A stretch of DNA of 64,000 nt from Setaria digitata. Lineage: Eukaryota > Nematoda > Chromadorea > Rhabditida > Setariidae. The notes beneath the pieces are model-generated. The model was not told where the DNA came from and searched no databases. It saw only the letters and a list, made by a program, of their open reading frames with translations. Location: NCBI GenBank assembly GCA_003640385.1, contig RCAB01000065.1, forward strand, positions 1 through 64,000, in the 5' to 3' direction. Below are positions 1-10,622 of this stretch, piece by piece. The stretch's first letter is position 1. Each line of letters starts with the position of its first letter. The translations under genes were made by a program, and so were the position numbers.

Positions 1-341
1 ATATCATCCGCTGAAGAAGCTATCTCATCGGGTCCTGATGTCGCCGAACTTGCTACCGAATGTTCCTGTTACGAAAATATCTCTGACTGGCTTTCTTCTT
101 CTGCTATATGTTCAGCATAATCTAAATTTTCATGCTCAAATTTAACTCTAGACTTCTCGCTGGATAGTTTACGAATAGAGCTTTCTGATGGTTGAGGTTT
201 GCCGAATGCTTCTTCAGCCATAGTTGAAATACGTGCTATATGTTCCAGTTCATCNTTGGGTTAAGTCAAATTCAGGTTCCTCGCATATAGCATTTCTTCC
301 CGTATCAATTGCCTTTTCAGCTAACTTTTCAATAGGCTCCA
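1..341. repeat. Direct repeat copy 1 (distal), damaged
   Basis: Copy 1 matches 911-1250 over about 340 bases with roughly three substitutions plus an extra N at 255. The offset is 909 bases above the N, an exact codon multiple, and 910 below it. A substitution at 71 turns the GAA codon of the other copy into TAA. The copy runs off the window edge, so a longer array may exist outside. Confidence 0.9.
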
Positions 342-3300
342 ATTCATTCCTTGAATCAAATTTCTTGATTGAGTCAACCAAAAACAGTTCTTCAGCTTTT
401 TCAGCATAAGATTCAGAATAAGGAGATGTAGCTGAAATAAATGCGACATTTTTCAATGATGAAATTGAACTTCTGATTGATGTCATATTATCAGCTACAA
501 CTATCTCATCTGTGTATGCTGTATCTTCGATTGATGGTATTTTTTCGGCTGAAATTGTATCATCCAATATTACCTTATCATCACTGATAGACAGAATGTT
601 ATTAGATGGAGGTTTTTCAACAACTGAAACATCATCAATAGTATCATAGCGATTTGCAACATCATCGCTAAGAGAAATGATGCCATCAGTTGAGTTATCA
701 AATTTCGTTAAAATCATTTCCTCAGCTGGAATTAAATTCATCTCTGATACTACATTTCTGGTCCTAAATGTAGTATCATCATCGATTAGCTTTATATCAT
801 TCATTTGAGCCATATTCTCCAACAATGGTAACATATTTTCATTTGAATTTGCCTGCATTTCATCCATTTCCATAGCTAGAGTTTTTTCTGTAGTTTTAAC
901 TTGTGACAAAATATCATCCGCTGAAGAAGCTATCTCATCGGGTCCTGATGTCGCCGAACTTGCTACCGAATGTTCCTGTTCCGAAAATATCTCTGACTGG
1001 CTTTCTTCTTCTGCTATATGTTCAGCATAATCTAAATTTTCATGCTCAAATTTAGCTCTAGACTTCTCGCTGGATAGTTTACGAATAGAGCTTTCTGATG
1101 GTTGAGGTTTGCCGAATGCTTCTTCAGCCATAGTTGAAATACGTGCTATATGTTCCAGTTCATCTTGGGTTAATTCAAATTCAGGTTCCTCGCATATAGC
1201 ATTTCTTCCCGTATCAATTGCCTTTTCAGCTAACTTTTCAATAGGCTCCATTTCCAATTTCTCTGATATTATTTGTTCCCCTCCAATTGTTAGGCTCTGA
1301 AGATTTTTCCTGATATTGTCGAAGCGATTTGAATTACTGGCTGCACTTTTTTTTGGCGCGTTTTTCCATGATACGATGGTTTTGTCCCCTACCATTTGTC
1401 GGGCGTTATTTCCGATCTCTCGAAATTGTTCTGCTTCTGAACATGAAGCTTTTTTATTGCGGTCCTGTTTGTCTTTTGTTGATTTATCTTCGTTTTGCAG
1501 ATAGCTTGGTATGGAATGTCGATTACAGTGATGAACATCTTGAACATAGTATTTTCCTTCGGAGAGTTTTCTAATACAGTCGATTTGTTCTAATTCCATC
1601 AACGATTCTGTTATTTTGATATTTGCTTTTTTCTCTATCATGTCTTTTTGAGTAATAGTTTCGACATCAGTAATCAATTTTCTGTTTAGTGGTGGAAGGT
1701 CATTAATTTTTTTTTCGGGTAAGTGAGAAATTGATTCCTGCATCTTTTTTGGGTAAGGTGAAGTATTTTTTTCTGTATGGATTTTCTTCTCATGGAAGTG
1801 CTCCTTAGAATAAATGATTCCTTTCAGTTCTCCTATTGTTATGTGTTCTTCAGCACCGTTGATGTTCATCGTATCGCTAGGGGATACTTCTTGAGTTTTG
1901 GTGTTTGTGGGATTCTCTAGTGATATGTTGAGATTACTTTTCTCTTGAAAATTTTTCATTCCCGGTTTTCTCCTCAGAAACTGTGTTTTTTGTTCTGGAG
2001 ATGATACTTCGCCAACAGAACTGTTGCTTTTGGTTTCATTTTTGACCATTTCTGTTTCTTTAAATTCTGGAAAGTATATATCCTCTATGTCATTGACATA
2101 AAAATCGGACGAATTGTTTATATGCTCATCATCCGAAGAAATATAAGCATCACTCCCAGGTATCGTACGGTAGTCTGACTTCTGCCGTCCCCCGGATTCT
2201 TGCTGTTCCTCGTTCAAAATACTTTTTCCAAGATTTTGATTTGTGTAAATCTCAGAAGCTGCATTGTGACCTTCATTTTCATTTTTTTTCCTTGTTGTGC
2301 TTATCAACCCATGCTCTTTACTGGTACTTTCTATTTCCCCAGAATTTTTTCCCAGTTCTTTGTTCAGAACTTCGAAATTTTTGACAGGTGGAAATAATTG
2401 CTGCGATGTTGAAGCCACTGCTGCTACTGAATTCTTATTTCTTAGAGAGCTTGGAATCGATGGTTCTCCTGCTAGTGTGATACGATCAGCAAATTCTGCA
2501 TAAGAATTTTTAACGGAGCGTATATTATCTGTAGCGTGTGCTTGTACGTTCTTGATCAAGGCCTCAGAAGTATCCATTTTCAATCTCACTGCAAACTTCA
2601 CTTTCCCCAGCATTTTGTTAATGTCTTCCGTCTCACGCTCTGCAAATGACTCCAGAGCATCTGATACTGTACATGAATTTTTCCTTTGTTGCTGAGTCTG
2701 ATATGAACTAAAATTTTGATCATCTTGACCTTCTCTTTCGCGGTTGAAATCGTCACATTTCATTACTTCATACTCATTTTTCGATTGTAGCAACTGATAA
2801 TCCATGCTCTCATTTTTCACTGTCTCCAGGTACATCTCACCAAGTTTCACGACTGAAGTTAAATTTAATTCCCCTTTTCTGTTGAGAACTTTCGATTCAT
2901 CACCATGTAATTTTTCAGCCTCATCAAAACCGAACTTTGCTGCAGCTCCCTCAGTTTTATGCAGTTCATTCGATTCATCGCAACTCTTGGTTCTCCCATC
3001 TTTCAAGTCGTAAAATCGCCAAGCTGAGTTGTCTCTAGAAGATTGAAGCTTCGTTTTTAGCATCAATCTGGAGTGATCTGAGAGGCTATAATCTTCAGTG
3101 GATGAACGCGGCAGTTCTAAACGCATGTCCCTACTTAATTCTTTAGACACTCCAATTCGTTTTGGAGAAAATATTGGAGAACGAAAACTTTCCTTTTCTT
3201 CATTGCTCACAATTTTGGTCGATAAATGTAAAAAAGCCTCAGAATGAGGTGAAGTTTGTTTTTCTCCAAATAAAAGATTTTTTTCTTCATCAATTTCTTC

Positions 3301-6300
3301 CATGTTTTTATTGAGTACGTCATCTTTAGATTGCAGTTTGCCACAGCCACATTCCGAGTCTGCATAGATCAAATTTGTTTGCATATGATGTTCTAACTTA
3401 ACTTCACTTTTGGAATTTGTTCCGTAAAACCACTGTTCCATACCGCATTCAAGGCTACCTCTGTTCACTTCTTTATCGAATGCCTCCCAAGTCGTTTTTG
3501 ATATTGTTTGATCTGACATATTACATTCAGCCTTTCTAATAATTTGTTCGATGTAATTCATCACTTCTATGTTTCCTCCTTCTCCACCCATGTTTAATTG
3601 TTCAATTTCAGTAGAATTAGGTGTTACTGCATAACAGTCCTCACTGTAACTACTTTCTGGATTGAACTGTTGTCGGATGTTCCACTCAGTTTCTGAACCT
3701 TCCAGTCCGGAATTTTCTCGGGATACTGGTCTACTCTGTTGTTTATTTTCATAGATCTCGATAGAAGATGAGTCTGAGTAAATGTCTTGAGTCAAATCCA
3801 CCTCATAAAGTATCAGTGGCGGACTCATCTTACCATCAACTTGTTGCTTCATATAGAGATGTATACCTTGTTCTTCATTGTCCAATAAAGTGTATTCATT
3901 TCTAAATTCGTCAGATGAAACACTGCAGCTGCTTTCATCCAAAACGCTGCAGTTATCTGCGGAGGAAAACGAGTCGCTGTTTGCTTCCTGAATGTTTTTA
4001 ATCGATGGAATCAAGTTGTTCCCATGAAACTGTCGCTGTAACGTGGACCCCTGTTTTTTCAGTATAACATCAGCCAGAACTAAGGCTAAAATATGAATCC
4101 ATAATTCTTCCGCAAAGTTCTGTAATACAGATGTTAGTTCTTGTGAAAGCTTCTCTTTATCTTCCTCTAAGAGTACATAACAGAACTCTTCAGCGGAGTC
4201 ATCATCAGCTTCTGAAACTGGACTTCAATTAAAAGCTTTTATTGCAGTTTTCACAATCATCAAAATTTGTTTCTAATAGAACTTTCTTTTAGACCTTTCT
4301 GAATAATTATCTCAAATAAATTCAACTAAATTCGTATCAGAAAATTACCTGAACGACGACAGAACATTGACTTCTCATCAATGAGATGTGCCAGTGACTG
4401 AATACATTCACAGGAAATTGACTTTTTAAAGGATTCAAAGGAGGCATGTGGTAAGTCATTTTTTATCATGTAGTCATTTTCAAAATATGTTGTATCCTGT
4501 TCTCGATCACGAAATAAGTCCATTGCATTCATGTAGACACATTTAAAAATATTAATTGTTAGTTCAAAGCAATATTTATCAACTTCTGCATCGGTCCCAT
4601 ATTTCAATTTTAGTTCGTTATAAACAGCAGTAAATACAACGGTACACAGCCATTGGCAGTATTGATCCAGAATGTTTTTACAGACTGAATCAGCAATAGC
4701 CAGTGTACAAATTTCGTGCGACAACTTAGACACATATTCCACAAAAGCGGTATTCCTTTCTATAGTAAGAGGCGTTGAAAAGCGAACCACTGAAAAGGAT
4801 ACATTTTAATTTAATTTGTTATAAATAATCAGAGATGATCGATCACAAAACAGTACCAAACCAGCAATACTGCCGAAGACTGCAACTGTTCCTGTACTAC
4901 AACAATTTAACGATCTTACCAATGATTCAAATTTTCAAGTCTTTCAACTTTTTGGAGTATGAAAATGTGTCTGGAACTTAGTTATTCGTAACATACATAG
5001 TTTACATTACTAACTACTTGGGCAATTGTAAATTTAACGAATCAGCGACATATCATCTTATTCATTTTCAAAACCCACATTTTCGTGCAGATGTCAATAT
5101 ATCACCTCCATCATCATCAAGCGAGCTCATCCAACGGTACAACTGTCTGCTAAGTCGTCTAATTTTTTGTGTTAAATTTCCAGAATATTCGCTCGATGAA
5201 TCTATAAACAGAAAATAATTTCCATTTATTTCGAGTAAGAACTTAAATCAGATGGAAATTATAACAGATGTTATGCAAAAGCAAAATAGCTTTCTTGTAT
5301 ACTAACCTTTCGTGTTTTTCGAATCACTGACCAAGGATTCTAAACAGCTCTGGTTCATAGTAGAGGATGGATTGCTCGCCTCTGTGACTTCTATTGCTTC
5401 AAGAAAATGATGAGGATTAGCTTCAGCACTAGTCTTATAAAATTCACAATAATTCCTGAAATTATGCACAAAAACGAATAAATCGGTACTTTCTGGAAGT
5501 GAATCCATCTGCACAATGGTTTCATTCCGGACGGTGAAAAACTCTTCATTCTCATCAATTGTTCCTCGGAATTTTGCATCACATAGTCTCGAAAGCCTCT
5601 TTGTGTTTAGCACCACTCGCGCTTCTTTCTCTGATTGTTGCGCTCTCCGAAAAACCTGAAATGGGCTTTAAGGTGAAGCCTTTGAAAGACTGTATTGGAC
5701 TGAAAACCTAAGTGTTGATCATAATAACCGAAAAAGCAATCAGTTATATCAAATGTGATCCAATGATTTTGAGCTACAAGAGCAAATGCCTATTACTGAT
5801 AATTACTGATACTAGTAATCTCTTAAGAATAGTTCAGTAATTCAATGATCCAATTACAGTGGCGTCAAAGTAAAATAAGGTTTTTTCTTTGTTTTTCAAG
5901 ACAACAAAGAAAACCTATAAAAAAATCCGTACTTCCCTAATATGAGCTTGTTGTTCTTCATCCAGCTCCTGTAGAATCGATACATTTAGTGGTAAGGCCG
6001 ATGATTTTACCGATTCTTTTCTTTCTTCCTCTCCTATTTTTCCTAACCTAAATTGTCTATACTTAATTGCCGTTATATTTAAACAAGTAAATTATACAAT
6101 TTTTTTGACAAAGTGATTCCAGAAATTACTTGTTTTACTTTCTCTTACAGTTCTCAATGTTTTTACCATTGTTGCCAGTCATCAACTTCCATAACTTTTT
6201 CTTTTCTTTAAGTTATCCCATTTAACTAATCGATCCTATGAACAACAAAATTGAAAAAGAAACTTGAGTTTGAAATCAATGTTAAGAGCAAATGGAGATA

Positions 6301-6488
6301 GAAACGCAACATTTTCGAAATCGCAAAGTTCTTGGAATAAATTTGATCATAACGTTGGCAAGCACTCGAAAAAAATAATACGAAATTTTAAGCACAAAAT
6401 TTTACTATATCTAGTAAACTCACCGAAAAAACGTTAGCCAACTTGACATTTTGCTCTGCCTTACTTGATACTTGCTTTTACATTGTTT
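69..6488 (-). CDS. Large acidic Ser/Glu-rich protein of unknown function, multi-exon, 3' end uncertain
   Basis: I do not recognise this protein. Five exons join with matching splice phases: 6488-6424, 6047-5933, 5655-5307, 4789-4349 and the giant exon 4211 to about 69. The first ATG in frame is at 6449-6447, 39 bases after an ATAATTCAG acceptor that could be a trans-splice site; a further upstream exon is possible. If the N at 255 is ignored the product is about 1690 residues, ending at a TAA at 69-71. Read literally, the frame stops at 250-252 just after the N. No signal peptide or membrane segment is evident. Most of the giant exon encodes low-complexity, acidic, probably disordered sequence. 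Two short helical stretches are alike: LDEEQQAHIREVFRRA near the N-terminus and LTQDELEHIARISTMAEEAF near the C-terminus. They weakly recall the helical Rab-binding segments of RIM/rabphilin proteins, but this is not a functional call. Confidence 0.7.
911..1250. repeat. Direct repeat copy 2 (proximal), intact
   Basis: This is the intact partner of 1-341. It encodes an in-frame segment of the large minus-strand protein running from EPIEKLAEKAIDTGRNAI through the LTQDELEHIARI helix to the SEIFSEQEHS stretch. The near identity implies a recent duplication, gene conversion, or an assembly duplication. Confidence 0.9.
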
Positions 6489-9126
6489 CTGAATTATAAC
6501 AAAATTCGGCTATTATTAATTTATGCACAATCAAGCCGGGACAAGTTAGAAGCTGAAATTTCATTTTGCTAAGTTATGACTTTTAGCACTAAGCCATAAA
6601 TCCCCTTTCCCTCTTTCACATCTACTTTTAAGCACAAATTTTCAATGTACTATCATTTTCTGCTGTCTAATTGCAAAACAGAAAAAATTTTGGCGTCCCT
6701 CCCACACCAATTTTCTATTCTCCATCTGAAAAAAAAAAAAAAAAAAAAAAGTTTTCGAAATTGCATTTTATGAAAGAATCCAATATCAAAATACTCTATT
6801 TTGATTTGGTTTCTGTTTCAAAAAAGATTAATGAAAGAGAAAAAGTTAACAGTAAAACATGATGAAAATATTCTTTAAATCTGAAAAGCGATAAAAAAAT
6901 TTCGAGATGATATACGAGAACAAGAAATTCTTAATATTTCTGTCAAAATGATAAGTAAGGCAGAGATCAGAAATATATCGAAGGACTCACATTAAATCAA
7001 AAAAGAAAATTTTACAATAGCTGATAAATTTCACTCTCATGCTGTGTTTTCTACGGTTATTCTGAATCAAGATTAACGCAAATAAAAAACTATCAGAACT
7101 CAATTTCAATAGTTCGGTCTTATTTTGTCCATTTGGAAAGTACAATTTTCTTAGGAACAATAGTTTTCCTGCTCATCAAATTTTAACCAAGTTGCTTTAT
7201 TCGTTCTCTATGTATGAAAAAACGGAACAAACAAAATTCTTTGGAAAATGTGGGTAACAGTTAGTAATGCATTTTAACCTCAGGAAGACTGTTTCACTAA
7301 TTGATATTCCTCAAAAAAAAGGGGTCTTTTTAGTTTTGAGAGTGATATCAAATTTAGAAGTCCTTAAAACAATATAAGGAGGAACTTGTAGATAAAATCG
7401 GATGAAATTCAATAAAGCTCATGTTTCTTAAAATAAGTGGGTATTTTAAAAAATTTTCTCATAAATCAAGTCAAATTGTTATTCATTAACGTGAAAAAAA
7501 ACGGGCTAATTCTTCTCACGCCCATTTAAATATAAGAAATAACATATTCCAAAAAAAGTTTCAAAAATATTACTTTTCTTATCGAATTATTACTAACATA
7601 TTAATATGCTATGATTTTAAATCACCATTGATATAGCTGACGAATGAATACTTTTTTTAAATAATAAATATTTTCGGGTTAATCAAAAAAAAACTTAGCT
7701 TAAGTAAGTATTTTACAAAAATCGTGAAAGCGAAAAAAAGTGAGGATGGAGTAAACATGAGGGGTTTTGTTGAATGAATTAAAGGAAATGAAAGGACATG
7801 CATAGGTCAGGGGATTATGGCATTTTGTATTAAAAACTTTATGGTAGAAGAAGTTACCGATAAAAAGTGTAACAGTGCTAGAAAATGTAGCAACAATGGT
7901 TAACGATAGCGATGGAGAAAGCAAACGATAAGAAGGATGAAAATAAAAATGTTAAGGTAAACAAATTAATAAAAGGGATTTAAACTCGTAAAAAAAACTT
8001 TTATCAACAATATATTTTTTCCAATATAAAAAAAAAATTTGAGGGGTTATCCTTTGAACTTATTTTGGTCAAGAATTTCCTATTAGCTGGAAAGATGGAA
8101 AGGATGAGGAGATAAGAAAGATAAGTTGATAAGGAAGTTGTATCCTATAATCTTATAATATTGGATTATTTATTCCTGACGGTGGAAGACAAAATTTGGA
8201 GACCTGAAAAAGAAAGGCAGTTGGAATTGGTCAATCAGACTGTAAGAGTAATAGGTGAATTATGAACAATAGAAAGGTAAGTAGCATGGAAAGGATAATT
8301 AGCTTAACAAAAAAATACCGGAACATGAACCTACGAAGAATAAGGCCCATGCCTGATTTGAACAGAACACAGATCAAGGTGGGAGAAGAGAATATTGAGA
8401 AGCAAAGTGGTTGTTTCAGATGAAAAACGGTTATACAACAAAACAGAAGACGGAAAGAAAGGGAAAAGAACCGCTGCTAATGCTGAATTGGAAGTATCCA
8501 GGGTTGGCTGTCAAGAGCGGTATGATTTCTTTCAACTACAGCAGCCTAGGCATTCTTATATGCCTAGATCCTAAATTTTCGCCACACTTCTTGTGTGTAG
8601 CTTTCGCTTACTGCATAACGAGCTCTGCTAGAGCCTTTAGAAAAAGGCTCCTTGGCCAAGCTCTCCCATCATTTGTGCATTTGTGCCTAGGGTGACAACC
8701 AACGATCAATGGAATTGCGTGATTCTCACATCCTGCTGCTTCGTCGTTTTCATCTGAACATTACCGAATTTATCATTCTATTTCACTCTCACTTCTTGAT
8801 AAACGATCATAAGCTTTAACAACTGCGATGAGCTTGTGTTCCTAACATTTCCATTCTTATTTCGCTCAGTAAACCGCATTCCTACTCTTGAAACAGCACA
8901 GTTGCTGAATCTAAAGTATTGGTGTAAGAAAACTAGCGTAGTAACTTTCTTGAGTAGAGCAGTTCTCAGACTGTTCTTAGTTTAGGTCATATCGAGCTTA
9001 TAAATTGAAAAACAAAAAAACATAATTCTTCATCTATTAGTATTGCTAGTATTTTTCTAGCATGAATTTTTACTATTTAAATATTCAAATCCGTGCTTAT
9101 ATGTTCAATTTTCCATTCTTTTTAGG
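6489..9126. other. Gene-poor divergent intergenic region
   Basis: This 2.6-kb AT-rich stretch separates the head-to-head large acidic gene and the J-domain gene, so it should hold both promoters. It contains homopolymer A and T runs. Part of it, about 8400-8760, is visibly richer in G+C and carries a small hairpin (see findings). I see no convincing exon chain. A candidate minus exon near 6964-7034 has good splice signals, but its phase does not fit the next exon. Confidence 0.6.
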
Positions 9127-10273
9127 ATGAAACCTGCTACAGACGGTTTTTTTCTAGGCAGACGTGAATGTAACTATCCTGATTATTATAATGTCCTTGG
9201 ATGCGACAGATGTTCAACGGTTAGTAAACTACTTGTAAAAATGGCGCAATGACTTTTTTTTTTTGACCGAAAAAGACGTGTATAATTCAGATATTCAAAT
9301 ATACTTTTAGTTCAGCTTTGTATTCAATAAAAGTTTCCTATATTTCTTACACAATCAGTCCCACGAATTTCTTACATCATCAGATTTTTTTTTTTATAGA
9401 AGTCGCAAATTATGGCAGAATATCGCTGGCGTATTCGGCAACTTCATCCTGACAAGTCATCAGACCAGGTATCCGAAGTATTTCATGAGATCCAAAACGC
9501 GAAGGTTTTCTTTTCTTTCCGAACTTTGTTGTCAATTAAATAAGTAAATTTTGATATGCAGTTAAAAACACGTTTCAAAGGTTATTCTCTCGAAGAGATA
9601 ACAATTATCGTACCATTTTCAATTATAAGGAAAATATTCTATTATATAATTGGATAAAATTATATCTCAAAGTTATCAGTTACGACTCAAATTTGAAAGT
9701 ATGCCTTCAAATTTCATTTAACTTACTATAAACTGACTTCCATACAACATCAGCAAATTATAATCTATTTTTATTTCAGCCATAGACATCACCGTTAACA
9801 TTATCCGTGAATAATCTAGAGTTTTTTTTTTTTTTTTTTTTTTTTAGAATATTCTAGCAAATGACGAAGCAAGGCGAACATACGACGCTTGGCTTGATTG
9901 CTCTGTTGACATTCCTTGGTCACTATGGCTTAAAAATTTTGGAAGCCTTCCCGTATGTACCATTAAGATCACAATAATGAACTAAAAGTGTTATCTTGTA
10001 CTCAAGAAATTTTTTTTCGGAAAATAGAAGCACATATATTTTTTTGATGGGTTTGTAAACTAGAATGCAAATTCATGAAAAGCAATAATTTTAAGAATTA
10101 CATAAAAGGATTTGCAGGGAGTACACTGGACCTGTCCAATTCAAACTATGTCTGTGCTGAAGTATGGAAATGAGAAAACTAAAATGGAAAATTCATGCGT
10201 GAGTGGGATATCAGGTCAACCATCCTATAACTACTCTTTATTACTTAAAAAGTTCAGGAATCATCAAATTTGA
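9127..10273 (+). CDS. DNAJC12: DNAJC12-type J-domain co-chaperone
   Basis: Exons 9127-9219, 9400-9504, 9848-9952 and 10118-10273 join in phase 0 to give 152 residues. J-domain proteins stimulate Hsp70 ATPase activity; vertebrate DNAJC12 acts with Hsc70 on aromatic amino acid hydroxylases. The J domain opens with DYYNVLGCDRCST, has the catalytic HPD at about residues 47-49 (QLHPDKSSD), and ends with NILANDEARRTYDAW. The C-terminus LLLKKFRNHQI closely matches the family-specific human tail LLRKFRNYEI, which identifies the subfamily and fixes the stop at 10271-10273. The ATG lies one base after a TTTTTAG acceptor, so the mRNA is probably trans-spliced or has a 5' UTR intron. A 59-nt GT-AG segment (10199-10257) inside the last exon looks like an intron, but removing it would delete the conserved tail. 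Human DNAJC12 is longer (198 residues) because of a linker missing here. Confidence 0.9.
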
Positions 10274-10616
10274 TTCAGATCCACTGAATTTTGCATTCCG
10301 AGGGAAAATTTTCTCACCGAAATCCCTCAACTCAGCTTCAGAAAACGCGAAAGATTAAAATCCATCAGCACGATGAATGATACGAATTTGTCTTTTGGTG
10401 ATAATTTGATTTATACAGCTAATTTCTCATATATTCAGCTAAAGGAACATCACTCATATGATAAATGTTGATAAAATGTCAGCTGCAGATTTCAAATGCA
10501 AAATACACTGGAGAATTTAGAACTTACTCCTTTATCATCATCTCTTTTCAAACATATGTTTCAGAAGAGACATGACGTAATCTCAGCTCAAGCAGAAAAT
10601 GCCGTATTGGTTAAGT

Positions 10617-10622
10617 AATAAA
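10617..10622 (+). terminator. Candidate poly(A) signal of the J-domain gene
   Basis: This is the first clear AATAAA, 344 bases after the stop codon of the plus-strand J-domain gene. It is assigned by position only. Confidence 0.4.

Noticed and set aside
6964..7034. Candidate minus exon with good splice signals upstream of the large acidic gene
   Set aside because: Its phase is incompatible with the 6488 exon; one frame has an internal stop.
8411..8695. 94-codon plus-strand open frame
   Set aside because: No recognisable domain, and it lies in a hairpin-containing GC-richer block.
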